The translations under genes were made by a program, and so were the position numbers. From Hyphomicrobiales bacterium (GTDB lineage Bacteria > Pseudomonadota > Alphaproteobacteria > Rhizobiales > Rhizobiaceae): a DNA stretch of 58,321 nt. Under the pieces are notes generated by a model. The model saw only the letters and a list, made by a program, of their open reading frames with translations, was not told the origin of the DNA and searched no databases. Shown in pieces: positions 25,648-32,791 of this stretch. The stretch's first letter is position 1; each line of letters starts with the position of its first letter. The DNA is taken from NCBI GenBank assembly GCA_900468535.1, contig UBTY01000039.1:1-58321 (forward strand), written 5' to 3'.

Positions 25648-25662
25648 CCGGATTGAATCCGG
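25648..25662 (-). promoter_or_regulatory. Small palindrome covering the cobQ Shine-Dalgarno region
   Basis: CCGGATTCAATCCGG (minus strand) has perfectly complementary arms and runs into the GGAG that serves cobQ, 9 nt before the ATG. As RNA a 6-bp stem with a 3-nt loop could hold part of the ribosome-binding site. It could also be a DNA operator. No protein is known to bind it. Confidence 0.35.
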
Positions 25663-25701
25663 GCCTACACCGGGGATCGGACAATGGTCAACGCATTGCC
25701 G

Positions 25702-25741
25702 TAAAAATGCGAAAGCCGCGCCGATCAAAAGATCGCGCGGC
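25702..25741 (-). terminator. Intrinsic terminator upstream of cobQ
   Basis: Arms 25715-25721 plus 25723-25726 pair with 25731-25741 (one bulged C, AAAA loop on the plus strand); the minus strand then reads through a T-rich stretch ending in TTTTT (25706-25702). It lies between two minus-strand segments with no recognised protein gene upstream, which is why an untranslated RNA is proposed. Confidence 0.65.
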
Positions 25742-25842
25742 CTGCCGAATACGCTGGCGCATCACCCAAACACGGCGACACTCACGTTCTCCGGGACGCA
25801 ATACCTGATCCGGAGAAGCAGCGGATGTCCCCCGCCACGCCG
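25702..25842 (-). ncRNA. Candidate structured leader or small RNA upstream of cobQ
   Basis: On the minus strand a -10-like TATAAAT (25851-25845) is followed by about 140 nt rich in complementary segments: 25838-25842 with 25773-25777 and an 8-bp perfect stem 25810-25817 with 25787-25794. The region ends in a strong hairpin with a T-run. It is followed 64 nt later by the cobQ ATG on the same strand, so it could be a terminated leader of cobQ or an independent small RNA. It has no B12 box. I do not recognise a known RNA family. Confidence 0.4.
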
Positions 25843-25990
25843 CAATTTATAGCGCCACATTCTTACCGGAGAGTTAGTGCGGCATGCCGCCGCAACGAAA
25901 TTTCGTATTTCCTGAGTTTTTTCCGCATGCTGCCGAAGCGACTGCCGTAGCACCCAAAAATGGTGCGAGGGCTTTGCCATTAACTATTCT

Positions 25991-26040
25991 AAATCAGTCG
26001 CTTAGTATTTCTGCACGGATAGCGAGAAAGCGATTGATTT
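25991..26040. repeat. 13-bp inverted repeat upstream of the binding-protein gene
   Basis: AAATCAGTCGCTT (25991-26003) and AAGCGATTGATTT (26028-26040) are complementary at 12 of 13 positions, with a G-T pair at the other, around a 24-nt spacer. It lies 120 bp before the plus-strand ATG. It could be an RNA hairpin in the 5' leader or a binding site; nothing identifies a regulator. Confidence 0.35.
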
Positions 26041-26159
26041 CCGATCGTCAGCGCGTAGGCTCGATGTCAAGGCGTCAGCATAGCCGCCATTTTCAAGCAC
26101 CAGAGAAAAAGCGCCGACTGCCCCTTATCGGAGCAATCGCGCGGGAACGGGAATGAGCG

Positions 26160-27152
26160 ATGAGAATTCTTGGCGCGTCCATCGCGCTTGCTGTCGGATT
26201 GCTTGCGGCAGCGACCGCGTTCGCCGAAGATTGCGGCAATGTTTCCCTGGCGGAAATGAAGTGGGGATCGGCCGGGATCGCCGCGAATATCGACAAGATC
26301 ATCCTGGAATCCGGCTACGGCTGCAAGGTCGAGATCGTTCCAGGCGATACCATGCCCACCTTTACCTCGATGAACGAGACAGGGAAGCCGGATGTCGCTT
26401 CCGAACTGTGGATCAACGCCGTACGCATAGAGTTCGATGACGCAGTGAGGCAGGGTCGCCTCGTTCAGGGAGCGGAAATCCTCTCCGAGGGCGCGGTCGA
26501 AGGCTGGTGGATCCCGAAATTCATTGCCGACGCCAATCCCGACATTCGCAGCGTCGAGGATGCATTGAAACGTCCGGATCTGTTCCCGGGACCGGACGGC
26601 ACGCCGGGTGCTGTCTACAACTGCCCGCCGGGCTGGAATTGCCAGATATCGACGGCCAATCTTTTCCGGGCGCTCAATGCCGACAAGAACGGCTTCCATC
26701 TCGTCGACGCGAGTTCGCCGCAGGGCCTGGATGACTCCATCGCAGCCGCGTTCGAGAAGAAGGTCGGCTGGCTCGGATATTACTGGGCACCCACGGCGAT
26801 CCTTGGCAAATACGACATGACGCGGCTGAGTTTTGGCGTCAGTCACGACAAGGCGGCGTGGGACAGCTGCACATCTGTCCCTGGCTGCCCCCGACCGGAG
26901 CCGAATTCCTATCCCGTTTCCCGCGCCTTCACGGTTGTTTCAAAGTCGTTTGCAGGCAGGGCAGGACCTGCCTGGGACTATCTGAAGAAGCGCGCCTGGG
27001 ACAACAGCACCATCAACGATGTGCTTGCCTGGCAGGACGACCACCACGAAAGCAACCGGGCGGCGGCGGTCTATTTCCTGCACAATTATGCGGACCTCTG
27101 GACAACCTGGGTGCCGGCCAATGTAGCAGACAAGGTCAAATCGTCTCTGTGA
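26160..27152 (+). CDS. ABC transporter substrate-binding protein, glycine betaine/choline type (OpuAC)
   Basis: A 330-residue exported protein. Signal peptide MRILGASIALAVGLLAAATAFA is followed by EDCGNVSLAEMKWGSAGIAA. The OpuAC fold shows in the SELWINAV, EGWWIPKF and WLGYYWAPTAILGKYDM blocks, whose aromatic residues usually cage quaternary amines. Cysteine pairs (YNCPPGWNC; SCTSVPGC) suggest disulfides in the periplasm. No permease or ATPase gene is nearby, so it is an orphan that must feed a distant transporter. Its 3' end converges on the glycerophosphotransferase gene with 18 bp between. Confidence 0.85.
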   Translation: MRILGASIALAVGLLAAATAFAEDCGNVSLAEMKWGSAGIAANIDKIILESGYGCKVEIVPGDTMPTFTSMNETGKPDVASELWINAVRIEFDDAVRQGRLVQGAEILSEGAVEGWWIPKFIADANPDIRSVEDALKRPDLFPGPDGTPGAVYNCPPGWNCQISTANLFRALNADKNGFHLVDASSPQGLDDSIAAAFEKKVGWLGYYWAPTAILGKYDMTRLSFGVSHDKAAWDSCTSVPGCPRPEPNSYPVSRAFTVVSKSFAGRAGPAWDYLKKRAWDNSTINDVLAWQDDHHESNRAAAVYFLHNYADLWTTWVPANVADKVKSSL

Positions 27153-27170
27153 ACAGGAGGATGCTGTCGC

Positions 27171-28424
27171 CTAGCCGCGACCGTGCACCACGAATTCGCC
27201 GTCGGATGTTTCGCGCTCGTCCACCAGCTGATCGATGAACTCAAGGATTTGGTTGCTGGCCTGCGTTGGATCGGTCTCGAAGATTGTGGAGGCCATGATC
27301 GCTCGCTCAGACCGGAGTTCATCGCGGTAGAGCGCCTTGCCGAGCTGCTCGATGAACGTATCGGGCGTAAACACATGGCGGTACGGCAGATCCGGCACCA
27401 AGGAGAAGTCGGGCTCAAAATTCTGATGCGGCTTGTCTGAAAAATCGAGCGTCAGCACCGGCTTCCCGGTCAGCAGGAAGTCGAACATGATCGATGAATA
27501 GTCGGTGACGAGGGCATCGAACCGCTGCAGCAGCGGATAGACGTCGACGCCGGCATCGATGAAGGTGAAGCCCTCGCCCTGCCGTATCGTATCGGCGCCG
27601 ACAAGCTTATACATCGGATGCATCTTGAGAACGAAATTGATGTCCTCGCGCTGCGCGATCGCGGTCAGCGTCTGCAGGAAGCGCGGCGTCATCAGGTAGG
27701 TTTCCTGGCCACGCTGCCAAGTCGGCAGGATCAGGACATTCTTTCGGCGCGCGCTGAGCGACATGTCGAGATCCATGTCGTATTCGCAGCCGATCGTGTC
27801 GAACGGCTTGATCGGGCGAAGCAGCACTTCGTTCCTCGGAAACCCTGCCCGCAGGATATTCCGGCAACCGAAGACGCCGCTCCAGTAGCGATCGAAGAAT
27901 GACGAGGTGCTGAGAATGTAATCTGTCTGCGACGCCATGTAGAATGGCCGGCGTATCTCGCTGTTTCGCAGCGTCAGATGCGGAATGAGTTCGAGCACCA
28001 GATGCTTGACCGAAATGCCGTGCCAGAGTTGGATCTTCTTCGCCCCCGCCAGGCAGGCATTCAATGCGTAGGCGCCCCGCAGGCTCTCGTTAGGATTGAC
28101 CGAGAAGACGGCAACGGCGGCATGCAGGAGCAGATCGATCGACCTGTCGACATTCTGCGACAGGTCAATGCAGGGCAACCCGCGGGCCGCCAGAGAATTG
28201 ACGAGCTGCGAAGAGAAGCTGCACCACATCACCTCGTAATTGCGCTTGCGCGCAATGTCGCTGAGATAGAGGTACTTGGTGTTGTCGGAAAAGGTCTCTC
28301 TGCCGAAATAGAGCACCAGCCGGCGCTTGCGCACACGCTGGGATATCGACGCAAATTCGATCGCCATCGTCTGGTCGTTCAACGCCGCCAGATTTGCCTG
28401 CGCGGAAGATGGGTCGAAGCTCAT
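27171..28424 (-). CDS. CDP-glycerol glycerophosphotransferase family protein (TagF-like)
   Basis: A 417-residue GT-B-type enzyme. Family signatures are IQLWHGISVKHLVLELIPHL (about 170-190), VLILPTWQRGQETYLM, FVLKMHPMY (about 277) and VTDYSSIMFDFLLTGKPVLT (about 320-340). In Gram-positive bacteria such enzymes polymerise glycerol phosphate from CDP-glycerol into teichoic acid. Here it lies with a cytidylyltransferase and a second transferase, so a glycerol-phosphate-decorated surface glycan is likely. AAGGA lies 7 nt before the ATG. No membrane segment is seen; it probably binds the inner face of the membrane. Confidence 0.85.
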   Translation of the reverse strand: MSFDPSSAQANLAALNDQTMAIEFASISQRVRKRRLVLYFGRETFSDNTKYLYLSDIARKRNYEVMWCSFSSQLVNSLAARGLPCIDLSQNVDRSIDLLLHAAVAVFSVNPNESLRGAYALNACLAGAKKIQLWHGISVKHLVLELIPHLTLRNSEIRRPFYMASQTDYILSTSSFFDRYWSGVFGCRNILRAGFPRNEVLLRPIKPFDTIGCEYDMDLDMSLSARRKNVLILPTWQRGQETYLMTPRFLQTLTAIAQREDINFVLKMHPMYKLVGADTIRQGEGFTFIDAGVDVYPLLQRFDALVTDYSSIMFDFLLTGKPVLTLDFSDKPHQNFEPDFSLVPDLPYRHVFTPDTFIEQLGKALYRDELRSERAIMASTIFETDPTQASNQILEFIDQLVDERETSDGEFVVHGRG

Positions 28425-28517
28425 TATTCAATCCTTGGTGTGCATCCACAGCCTGCGGACGCGACAGTTATTGCGGGCCGACCGAACCGACCCGCTGGCA
28501 ATCGATATCGAGGCAGC

Positions 28518-28913
28518 TCAGGCCGACTGGCGAATTTCTTCGAGTGTCATCGTCGTCGAGATGCCTTCGGTGCGCGGCAGGTAGACGACATCGCACAGCG
28601 TCTTGAACTCGTCGAAACGACCGACCCAATCGTCACCCATCACGAGGACGTCCGCATCAAATTGCTTGATGTACTCGCCCTTCAGCTCGAGCGAGTGCTC
28701 GAGAAAGACATCGTCGACCCAGCAGATGCTCCGGATGATCTCGAGACGCTGATCCTCCGGATAGACGGTCATCTTGCTCTTCTTGGAGAAGTTCAGGGCG
28801 TCCGTGGAGACACCCACTGTCAGGTGATCCCCAAGCGCCTTGGCACGCTGCAGGATGCGGATGTGCCCCACATGCAGAACGTCGAACGTACCAAAGGTTA
28901 TAATTCGTTTCAT
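28518..28913 (-). CDS. Glycerol-3-phosphate cytidylyltransferase (TagD/GCT-type)
   Basis: A 131-residue nucleotidyltransferase. It starts KRIITFGTFDVLHVGHIRIL, with the HxGH motif at 14-17, and ends with RTEGISTTMTLEEIRQS, the RTxGISTT nucleotide-binding motif. It should make CDP-glycerol from CTP and glycerol-3-phosphate, the donor for the flanking transferases. Start 28913 has GAGGGG 7 nt upstream; the in-frame 28949 does not. Genes on both sides are on the same strand, 63 and 93 bp away, consistent with one operon. Ethanolamine-phosphate or other cytidylyltransferase activity cannot be fully excluded. Confidence 0.88.
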   Translation of the reverse strand: MKRIITFGTFDVLHVGHIRILQRAKALGDHLTVGVSTDALNFSKKSKMTVYPEDQRLEIIRSICWVDDVFLEHSLELKGEYIKQFDADVLVMGDDWVGRFDEFKTLCDVVYLPRTEGISTTMTLEEIRQSA

Positions 28914-28976
28914 AACTTGCCCCTCAGAATGAAAGTCGCAGCTGACCAAAGGACAGCAGTTCGCAGCACCGCTCCC

Positions 28977-30560
28977 TCAACCGGCCGAGCGAATGGCCTG
29001 TCGCTCGCTGCTGATGCCCTCGGCGATGTTTTCGATGATAATGTCCACGGAAGAGCGACCGCCCGGCAACAAGGCTTCCTTGAGAGAGGCGCGTTCCGCC
29101 TCAAATTTCCAGGGAGCCCCGCCCTTGTAAGAAAGAACGGCCGACTTCAGCGAAGCGAAATCCCGCACGACATGCGATGCGGCATTGGCCTTGTGACCAA
29201 GCGCGTTGAACGGGACGTGGCATCCGGACTCGAAGTAAACCAGCGGCTTGTCGAACAGCGGGTATTCCGTGAGGAAGGAGATGCCATCCGTGATCATCAG
29301 ATCCGAGGCATCGAAAAGTTCGCCGTAGAGCCCGTCGCAGATCGTGCAGTTCGGCAGCGCGGACCACGCCTTGAAATAATCGCGCGCCTGCTCCTCGGTC
29401 ATCACCTTCGCCCGCACAAGCCCTTCGGTCAGCGCCGGGTGCGGCTTCAGCACGAATTCGATATCCGGCTGGGAACGAGCCCAGGCGAGCATTTCCATCG
29501 CCATCCGGTCGAACACGCCGAAGCCAAGGCCGCCGCGCACCGAATGATGCGGTGCCCAGACGACGCGATAAGCCCGCTCGCCGCGCTCCGGAATTGGCCA
29601 CTGACCCTGCCCCTTCGCCTTCAGCAGCTTCTCGAACTTCGGGTATCCCGATACGACGATCTTGCCGGCGTCATGGCGGCGCGGCTTCAGGAATGTCTCG
29701 CGCATTTCGGCGTTCTCGCAGAAGATGCGCCACGCCATGCGGTGGAAGAACTGATCGTACCAGGCCGGCGAATAGAGGTCCGAACCCTCAGGACCGTCGT
29801 TATGCGTCTGGATGATCAAGGCTGCATACGGAATGAGGCAGAGGCGCGCGAAGGTGATCTCGCCGGTCTGGAAGCCCGGCTGAACGCCACCCTCCCAAAA
29901 CTGCTGGCGGAAGATTACATCGGGCTGAAGGCTCTTCATGATGTCGAGCGCCTCGAAAGAATCCTCCATGCCGAACCGCAGATGCGGGATTCCCTGTGAC
30001 TTCAGGAATTCGCTGACATCCGCCTCGCCGGTAAAGTTGGCCGAGCCCAACTGGCTGACATTGAGCGAGCAGACGATCGGATCGAAGAGAGGCTCTTCCA
30101 CCATCCGCGCATAAACGTCAGCAAAGGCGTCCCACATGGTCACCGACTGCACGAGGAAGAGGCAGCGGATGCGTTCCTGCCGCGAGGGAATGTTCCTAAG
30201 AACCAGATTGGCGGTCTGCTTCACATGATGGATCTGAGAATGAAGGCCATTGCCGGTGCGAACAAGCAACGTACCGAATTCGCGAAGAACGGTTTGCAGA
30301 GACTCGTTGAGCTCCGTCATCGTATTGACCGTCACCTCGCCGAACTGGTCGGCGGTGGCACGAACCTGTTCCTGCAAGATGGCAAAGCCCTGCTGCTGCT
30401 CATTGTGCAGATTGACGAAGAACTGCACGGTCTCGACCTGGATTTCCTCGGAAATCTGCAGTTTCTGGGTAATCGCGGAAAGCTGCTCCTCCAGCGTCTG
30501 GAGTCGGGCGGAAAGGTCCGTCAGCGTTCCTGCAACGTTCGGGACAATCTGCTCGGTCAT
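28977..30560 (-). CDS. Glycosyl/glycerophosphotransferase-like protein with N-terminal coiled coil
   Basis: A 527-residue protein in two parts. Residues about 10-120 are predicted coiled coil (LTDLSARLQTLEEQLSAITQ, LHNEQQQGFAILQEQVRATA). Residues about 130-520 resemble CDP-glycerol glycerophosphotransferases: RIRCLFLVQSVTMWDAFADV, VVWAPHHSVRGG, FVLKPHPAL and LMITDGISFLTEYPLFDKPL. The last block matches the TDYSS-type donor motif with changes (TDGISF). It is upstream of the cytidylyltransferase by 63 bp. The coiled coil suggests a scaffold or oligomer within a polymer-assembly complex. Its exact acceptor is unknown. Confidence 0.78.
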   Translation of the reverse strand: MTEQIVPNVAGTLTDLSARLQTLEEQLSAITQKLQISEEIQVETVQFFVNLHNEQQQGFAILQEQVRATADQFGEVTVNTMTELNESLQTVLREFGTLLVRTGNGLHSQIHHVKQTANLVLRNIPSRQERIRCLFLVQSVTMWDAFADVYARMVEEPLFDPIVCSLNVSQLGSANFTGEADVSEFLKSQGIPHLRFGMEDSFEALDIMKSLQPDVIFRQQFWEGGVQPGFQTGEITFARLCLIPYAALIIQTHNDGPEGSDLYSPAWYDQFFHRMAWRIFCENAEMRETFLKPRRHDAGKIVVSGYPKFEKLLKAKGQGQWPIPERGERAYRVVWAPHHSVRGGLGFGVFDRMAMEMLAWARSQPDIEFVLKPHPALTEGLVRAKVMTEEQARDYFKAWSALPNCTICDGLYGELFDASDLMITDGISFLTEYPLFDKPLVYFESGCHVPFNALGHKANAASHVVRDFASLKSAVLSYKGGAPWKFEAERASLKEALLPGGRSSVDIIIENIAEGISSERQAIRSAG

Positions 30561-30777
30561 GGCTTCACCCTGGAAGAATAGCGATACGAAAGCTTCGCCC
30601 TGCGACTCGATACGCCTGTCAGGCGCTCAGAGTCCCCGTCCGAAGTATGATCGGAGTATCAGCAGTAGCTTTCGTGAAACTGATCAGCTTCGCCGCGATG
30701 GCAGCTTGGATGTTTTCGGAACGGGCCGCCTTCGCTTATAAGCTGGCCGGAACGAGTCGAATACATGGAGAAGCGTC

Positions 30778-31125
30778 ATGACATCAGCGCCCTTCCCCGA
30801 TCGCGAAACGATCGCCACCCGCTTTTCAGCACTTGCCGAACAGGACAAGGCCTACATCGCGCTGCTGCTCGAAAACCCGGCACAGGACGATAGCCTTGTC
30901 GAAGGGCTCGAGCACCATTTGAACAATGCGTATCGCGCATCGTTCCTGAACTCGCTCAAACTCGAAAACCTTGGAAAATGGATCGGCGAGGCTGCCCCGG
31001 CACGCCTCCAGATCCGTCTCATGGAACTGGCGAAATCGAGCCAGCACCCGGCTTACGCCGCATTCCGCAACGGCCTGACCTCGTCCGGCGGACTAAGCAG
31101 AGCCTATCCGCCGGCAAAGATCTGA
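30778..31125 (+). CDS. Hypothetical protein, helical, 115 residues
   Basis: The ATG has GGAGAAG 4-10 nt upstream, and codon use matches its neighbours. The protein is mostly helical (FSALAEQDKAYIALLLENPA; LEHHLNNAYRASFLNSLKLE) with no membrane segment, signal peptide or cysteine. I do not recognise a family. Its 3' end faces the entericidin-like gene with 6 bp between. The start and reading frame look real; no function can be assigned. Confidence 0.65.
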   Translation: MTSAPFPDRETIATRFSALAEQDKAYIALLLENPAQDDSLVEGLEHHLNNAYRASFLNSLKLENLGKWIGEAAPARLQIRLMELAKSSQHPAYAAFRNGLTSSGGLSRAYPPAKI

Positions 31126-31131
31126 CAGGTC

Positions 31132-31287
31132 TTACCTTTTGGCCGCGCGATCCACCGACCGGCCGGCGTCCTGCGTCGCATTGACGGCATTGGCAGTGTC
31201 CCTGCCCACACCGCGGATCGTGTTGGCGCAGGAGGACAGTGCGAGTAGAACCATGCAGGCAGCAGCGATTTTGGCTGTGGTCGTCAT
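31132..31287 (-). CDS. Entericidin A/B-family small lipoprotein
   Basis: A 51-residue protein: lysine-containing signal peptide, hydrophobic core and lipobox LSSC with the acylated Cys at residue 20, then NTIRGVGRDTANAVNATQDA. This matches entericidin/EcnAB lipoproteins, tiny membrane-anchored proteins linked to stress and cell lysis control. Only the toxin-like or antidote-like single copy is seen, not a pair. Start 31287 has AAGGA 8 nt upstream; an upstream in-frame start (31335) would bury the signal peptide. Confidence 0.82.
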   Translation of the reverse strand: MTTTAKIAAACMVLLALSSCANTIRGVGRDTANAVNATQDAGRSVDRAAKR

Positions 31288-31391
31288 TCTGGAAATCCTT
31301 TTTTGATGAAATCGATCCCTCGATGCAGCGGCCATGCCGCTGCCGCATCCTTAACGCACTGATCGACAAAAGGTTTCACCGAATATTGCTG

Positions 31392-32291
31392 TCAGGCGGC
31401 CAGCACCTTGGCCTTTTCGGAGAAGGCAAAGCGGATGCTGTCGGCCACGGCCTGCATCGGCGGCGTGAGCTGGGCTGCCGTCAACAGACGGATATCGAAC
31501 GAGCCGAGCTCCGGCAATCCTTCCTGCGCCCCGAGGATCGCCATGTCTTCGCCGACATAGGAGCGCGGAAGCGGCGCGATCGCGAGATCGGAAATGACAG
31601 CCGCCCGCTGCGCCATGGTGTGGCCGCTCAGAAACGCGACGCGATAGCTGCGCTTCATTCTTTCGAGCTGCGAGAGCGCTTCCGATCGCCAGATGCACCC
31701 TTCCTCCCAGATGGAAATCGGCAATGGGTCGCGCCGGTGCGCAGTCCCGCATTTCGCGCCGGCCCAGACGAGACGCTCGCGAAAGACGATTTCGCCATCC
31801 GTCGGTAGGGGCCGCGTTGCGCAGTTGATAAGCGCGAGGTCGAGCCGCTGCTCTTCCAGGCGCTTTCTCAAGCCGAGGCTCATATCGATCGTGACATCGA
31901 CCATGATGCCCGGAAAACTCTCGGCAAAGCTGCGAAGGATGCTCGGCAGCAGCCGCTCGCCGATATCTTCGGGCGCACCGAGGCGAACGACACCGCTGAG
32001 CTCGGGCATGACGAAGCGCGATACCGCCTCGTTTGAAAGCGCCAGAATGTTGCGGGCATAGGAAAGGAGCAGTTCGCCGTGCTGCGTCAGGGAAACCGAC
32101 CGGGCGTCGCGCAGGAAAAGCGTGGCGCCAAGCTGCTCCTCGAGCTTCTTGATCTGCATGGAAACCGCTGAGGGCGTGCGGAACACAGCCTCCGCGGCGG
32201 TCGAAAAATTGCCCGTTTCAGCAATGGCCACAAACGTCCGCAGCACATCGTTGTCAAGCAAAGGAATGGGACGGCGAATGGGGAACGTCAT
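31392..32291 (-). CDS. LysR-family transcriptional regulator
   Basis: A 299-residue regulator. The winged HTH covers about 10-70 (VLRTFVAIAETGNFSTAAEA, then PSAVSMQIKKLEEQLGATLF) and a LysR substrate-binding domain follows (VRLGAPEDIGERLLPSILRS). It is divergent from a DUF1127 gene at 32410, the usual arrangement for a regulator and its target. The 118-bp spacer contains TTCA-N12-TGAA (32302-32321), a possible operator. The ligand is unknown. Start 32291 gives the family N-terminus; an in-frame ATG-like start at 32357 would extend into the promoter. Confidence 0.88.
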   Translation of the reverse strand: MTFPIRRPIPLLDNDVLRTFVAIAETGNFSTAAEAVFRTPSAVSMQIKKLEEQLGATLFLRDARSVSLTQHGELLLSYARNILALSNEAVSRFVMPELSGVVRLGAPEDIGERLLPSILRSFAESFPGIMVDVTIDMSLGLRKRLEEQRLDLALINCATRPLPTDGEIVFRERLVWAGAKCGTAHRRDPLPISIWEEGCIWRSEALSQLERMKRSYRVAFLSGHTMAQRAAVISDLAIAPLPRSYVGEDMAILGAQEGLPELGSFDIRLLTAAQLTPPMQAVADSIRFAFSEKAKVLAA

Positions 32292-32409
32292 CGTCTCATC
32301 TTTCAATTTTTCTGATCTGAAGCACCATATCATTTTGTTTGTCTGAAAGTCAATCAAGGCCTACCGTCAGACGTGTAGAGCAAAACGTCCACTATCAGGA
32401 GGTAGGACA

Positions 32410-32556
32410 ATGACGTTCAGCACGCTTTGGAGCAGCCTCTTCGAGCTCATTGAGCACCAGCGCGTTCACCTTGCACGCAAGCGCGCGATGAAACAGGTGG
32501 CACGCCTCCCCGGCCACATTCCTGACGATCTCGACCTTCGTGCGGCAGCACGGTGA
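32410..32556 (+). CDS. DUF1127 small basic protein
   Basis: A 48-residue protein starting MTFSTLWSSLFELIEHQRVH and ending RLPGHIPDDLDLRAAAR. The Arg-rich helix followed by a PxxxxxDLxL tail is the DUF1127 pattern. Such proteins are abundant in rhizobia and take part in RNA, phosphate or carbon control. AGGAGG lies 7 nt before the ATG, so expression is probably high. It is divergent from the LysR gene, which may control it. Confidence 0.75.
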   Translation: MTFSTLWSSLFELIEHQRVHLARKRAMKQVARLPGHIPDDLDLRAAAR

Positions 32557-32627
32557 TTGCTGCCTGACTGCAGGCGAGTTTCAAGATGGGTAGTGACAAC
32601 TCGCTCGCATTGCTGTAGCAAGCGGTC

Positions 32628-32702
32628 ATGTCGATCGCTTGCGCATATGTTTCCCGATTTTATTATTTCCGTGCCTCGGTGCGGAAGCGGGAAAGTGCGT
32701 AA
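32628..32702 (+). CDS. Aromatic-rich attenuation leader peptide of the DAHP synthase gene
   Basis: A 24-codon ORF upstream of the DAHP synthase. Residues 11-14 are FYYF, with another Tyr at 7, so four consecutive codons are for Phe or Tyr in a tiny peptide. It is followed 27 nt later by a terminator-like stem with seven T. This is the layout of ribosome-mediated attenuation, with Phe/Tyr-tRNA supply as the signal. Its ribosome-binding site is weak (AGCGG 5 nt upstream). A second frame (32647-32706) also starts with ATG but has no aromatic run. Confidence 0.6.
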   Translation: MSIACAYVSRFYYFRASVRKRESA

Positions 32703-32729
32703 CTAAGAAAGACGCAATCTTATCCGACC

Positions 32730-32757
32730 AACCGCTAGGCTACCTGGCGGTTTTTTT
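32730..32757 (+). terminator. Attenuator terminator before the DAHP synthase gene
   Basis: AACCGC (32730-32735) and AGG (32737-32739) pair with CCT (32743-32745) and GCGGTT (32747-32752), with the run TTTTTTT at 32751-32757. It lies 35 nt before the GTG of the downstream gene, so it must be conditional. CCTCGGT at 32674-32680, inside the leader codons, could pair with 32731-32739 as a competing antiterminator. Confidence 0.7.
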
Positions 32758-32791
32758 ATGCGCCCGGTATGACCTCCTGGAGACCAATACC

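Larger units (their letters stand above)
25639..26159. other. 521-bp spacer between cobQ and the binding-protein gene
   Basis: It has no convincing protein gene; a 72-codon minus-strand frame at 25762-25980 has no family features. It contains a small palindrome at the cobQ ribosome-binding site (25648-25662), a structured RNA candidate ending in a terminator (25702-25842), and a 13-bp inverted repeat (25991-26003 with 26028-26040, one G-T pair) upstream of the plus-strand binding-protein gene. Confidence 0.6.

Noticed and set aside
25801..25835. Resemblance to the signal-recognition-particle RNA loop (CCGGAGAAGCAGC on the plus strand)
   Set aside because: The GGAA tetraloop and symmetric-loop bases are not both present, and the surrounding sequence does not form the expected rod on that strand.
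25762..25980. A 72-codon minus-strand frame upstream of cobQ
   Set aside because: It overlaps the structured RNA candidate, has no ribosome-binding site and no family features.
32647..32706. An alternative 19-codon leader starting MFPDFIIS before the DAHP synthase
   Set aside because: It lacks the run of aromatic codons found in the other frame (32628-32702) and has no ribosome-binding site; it remains possible but weaker.
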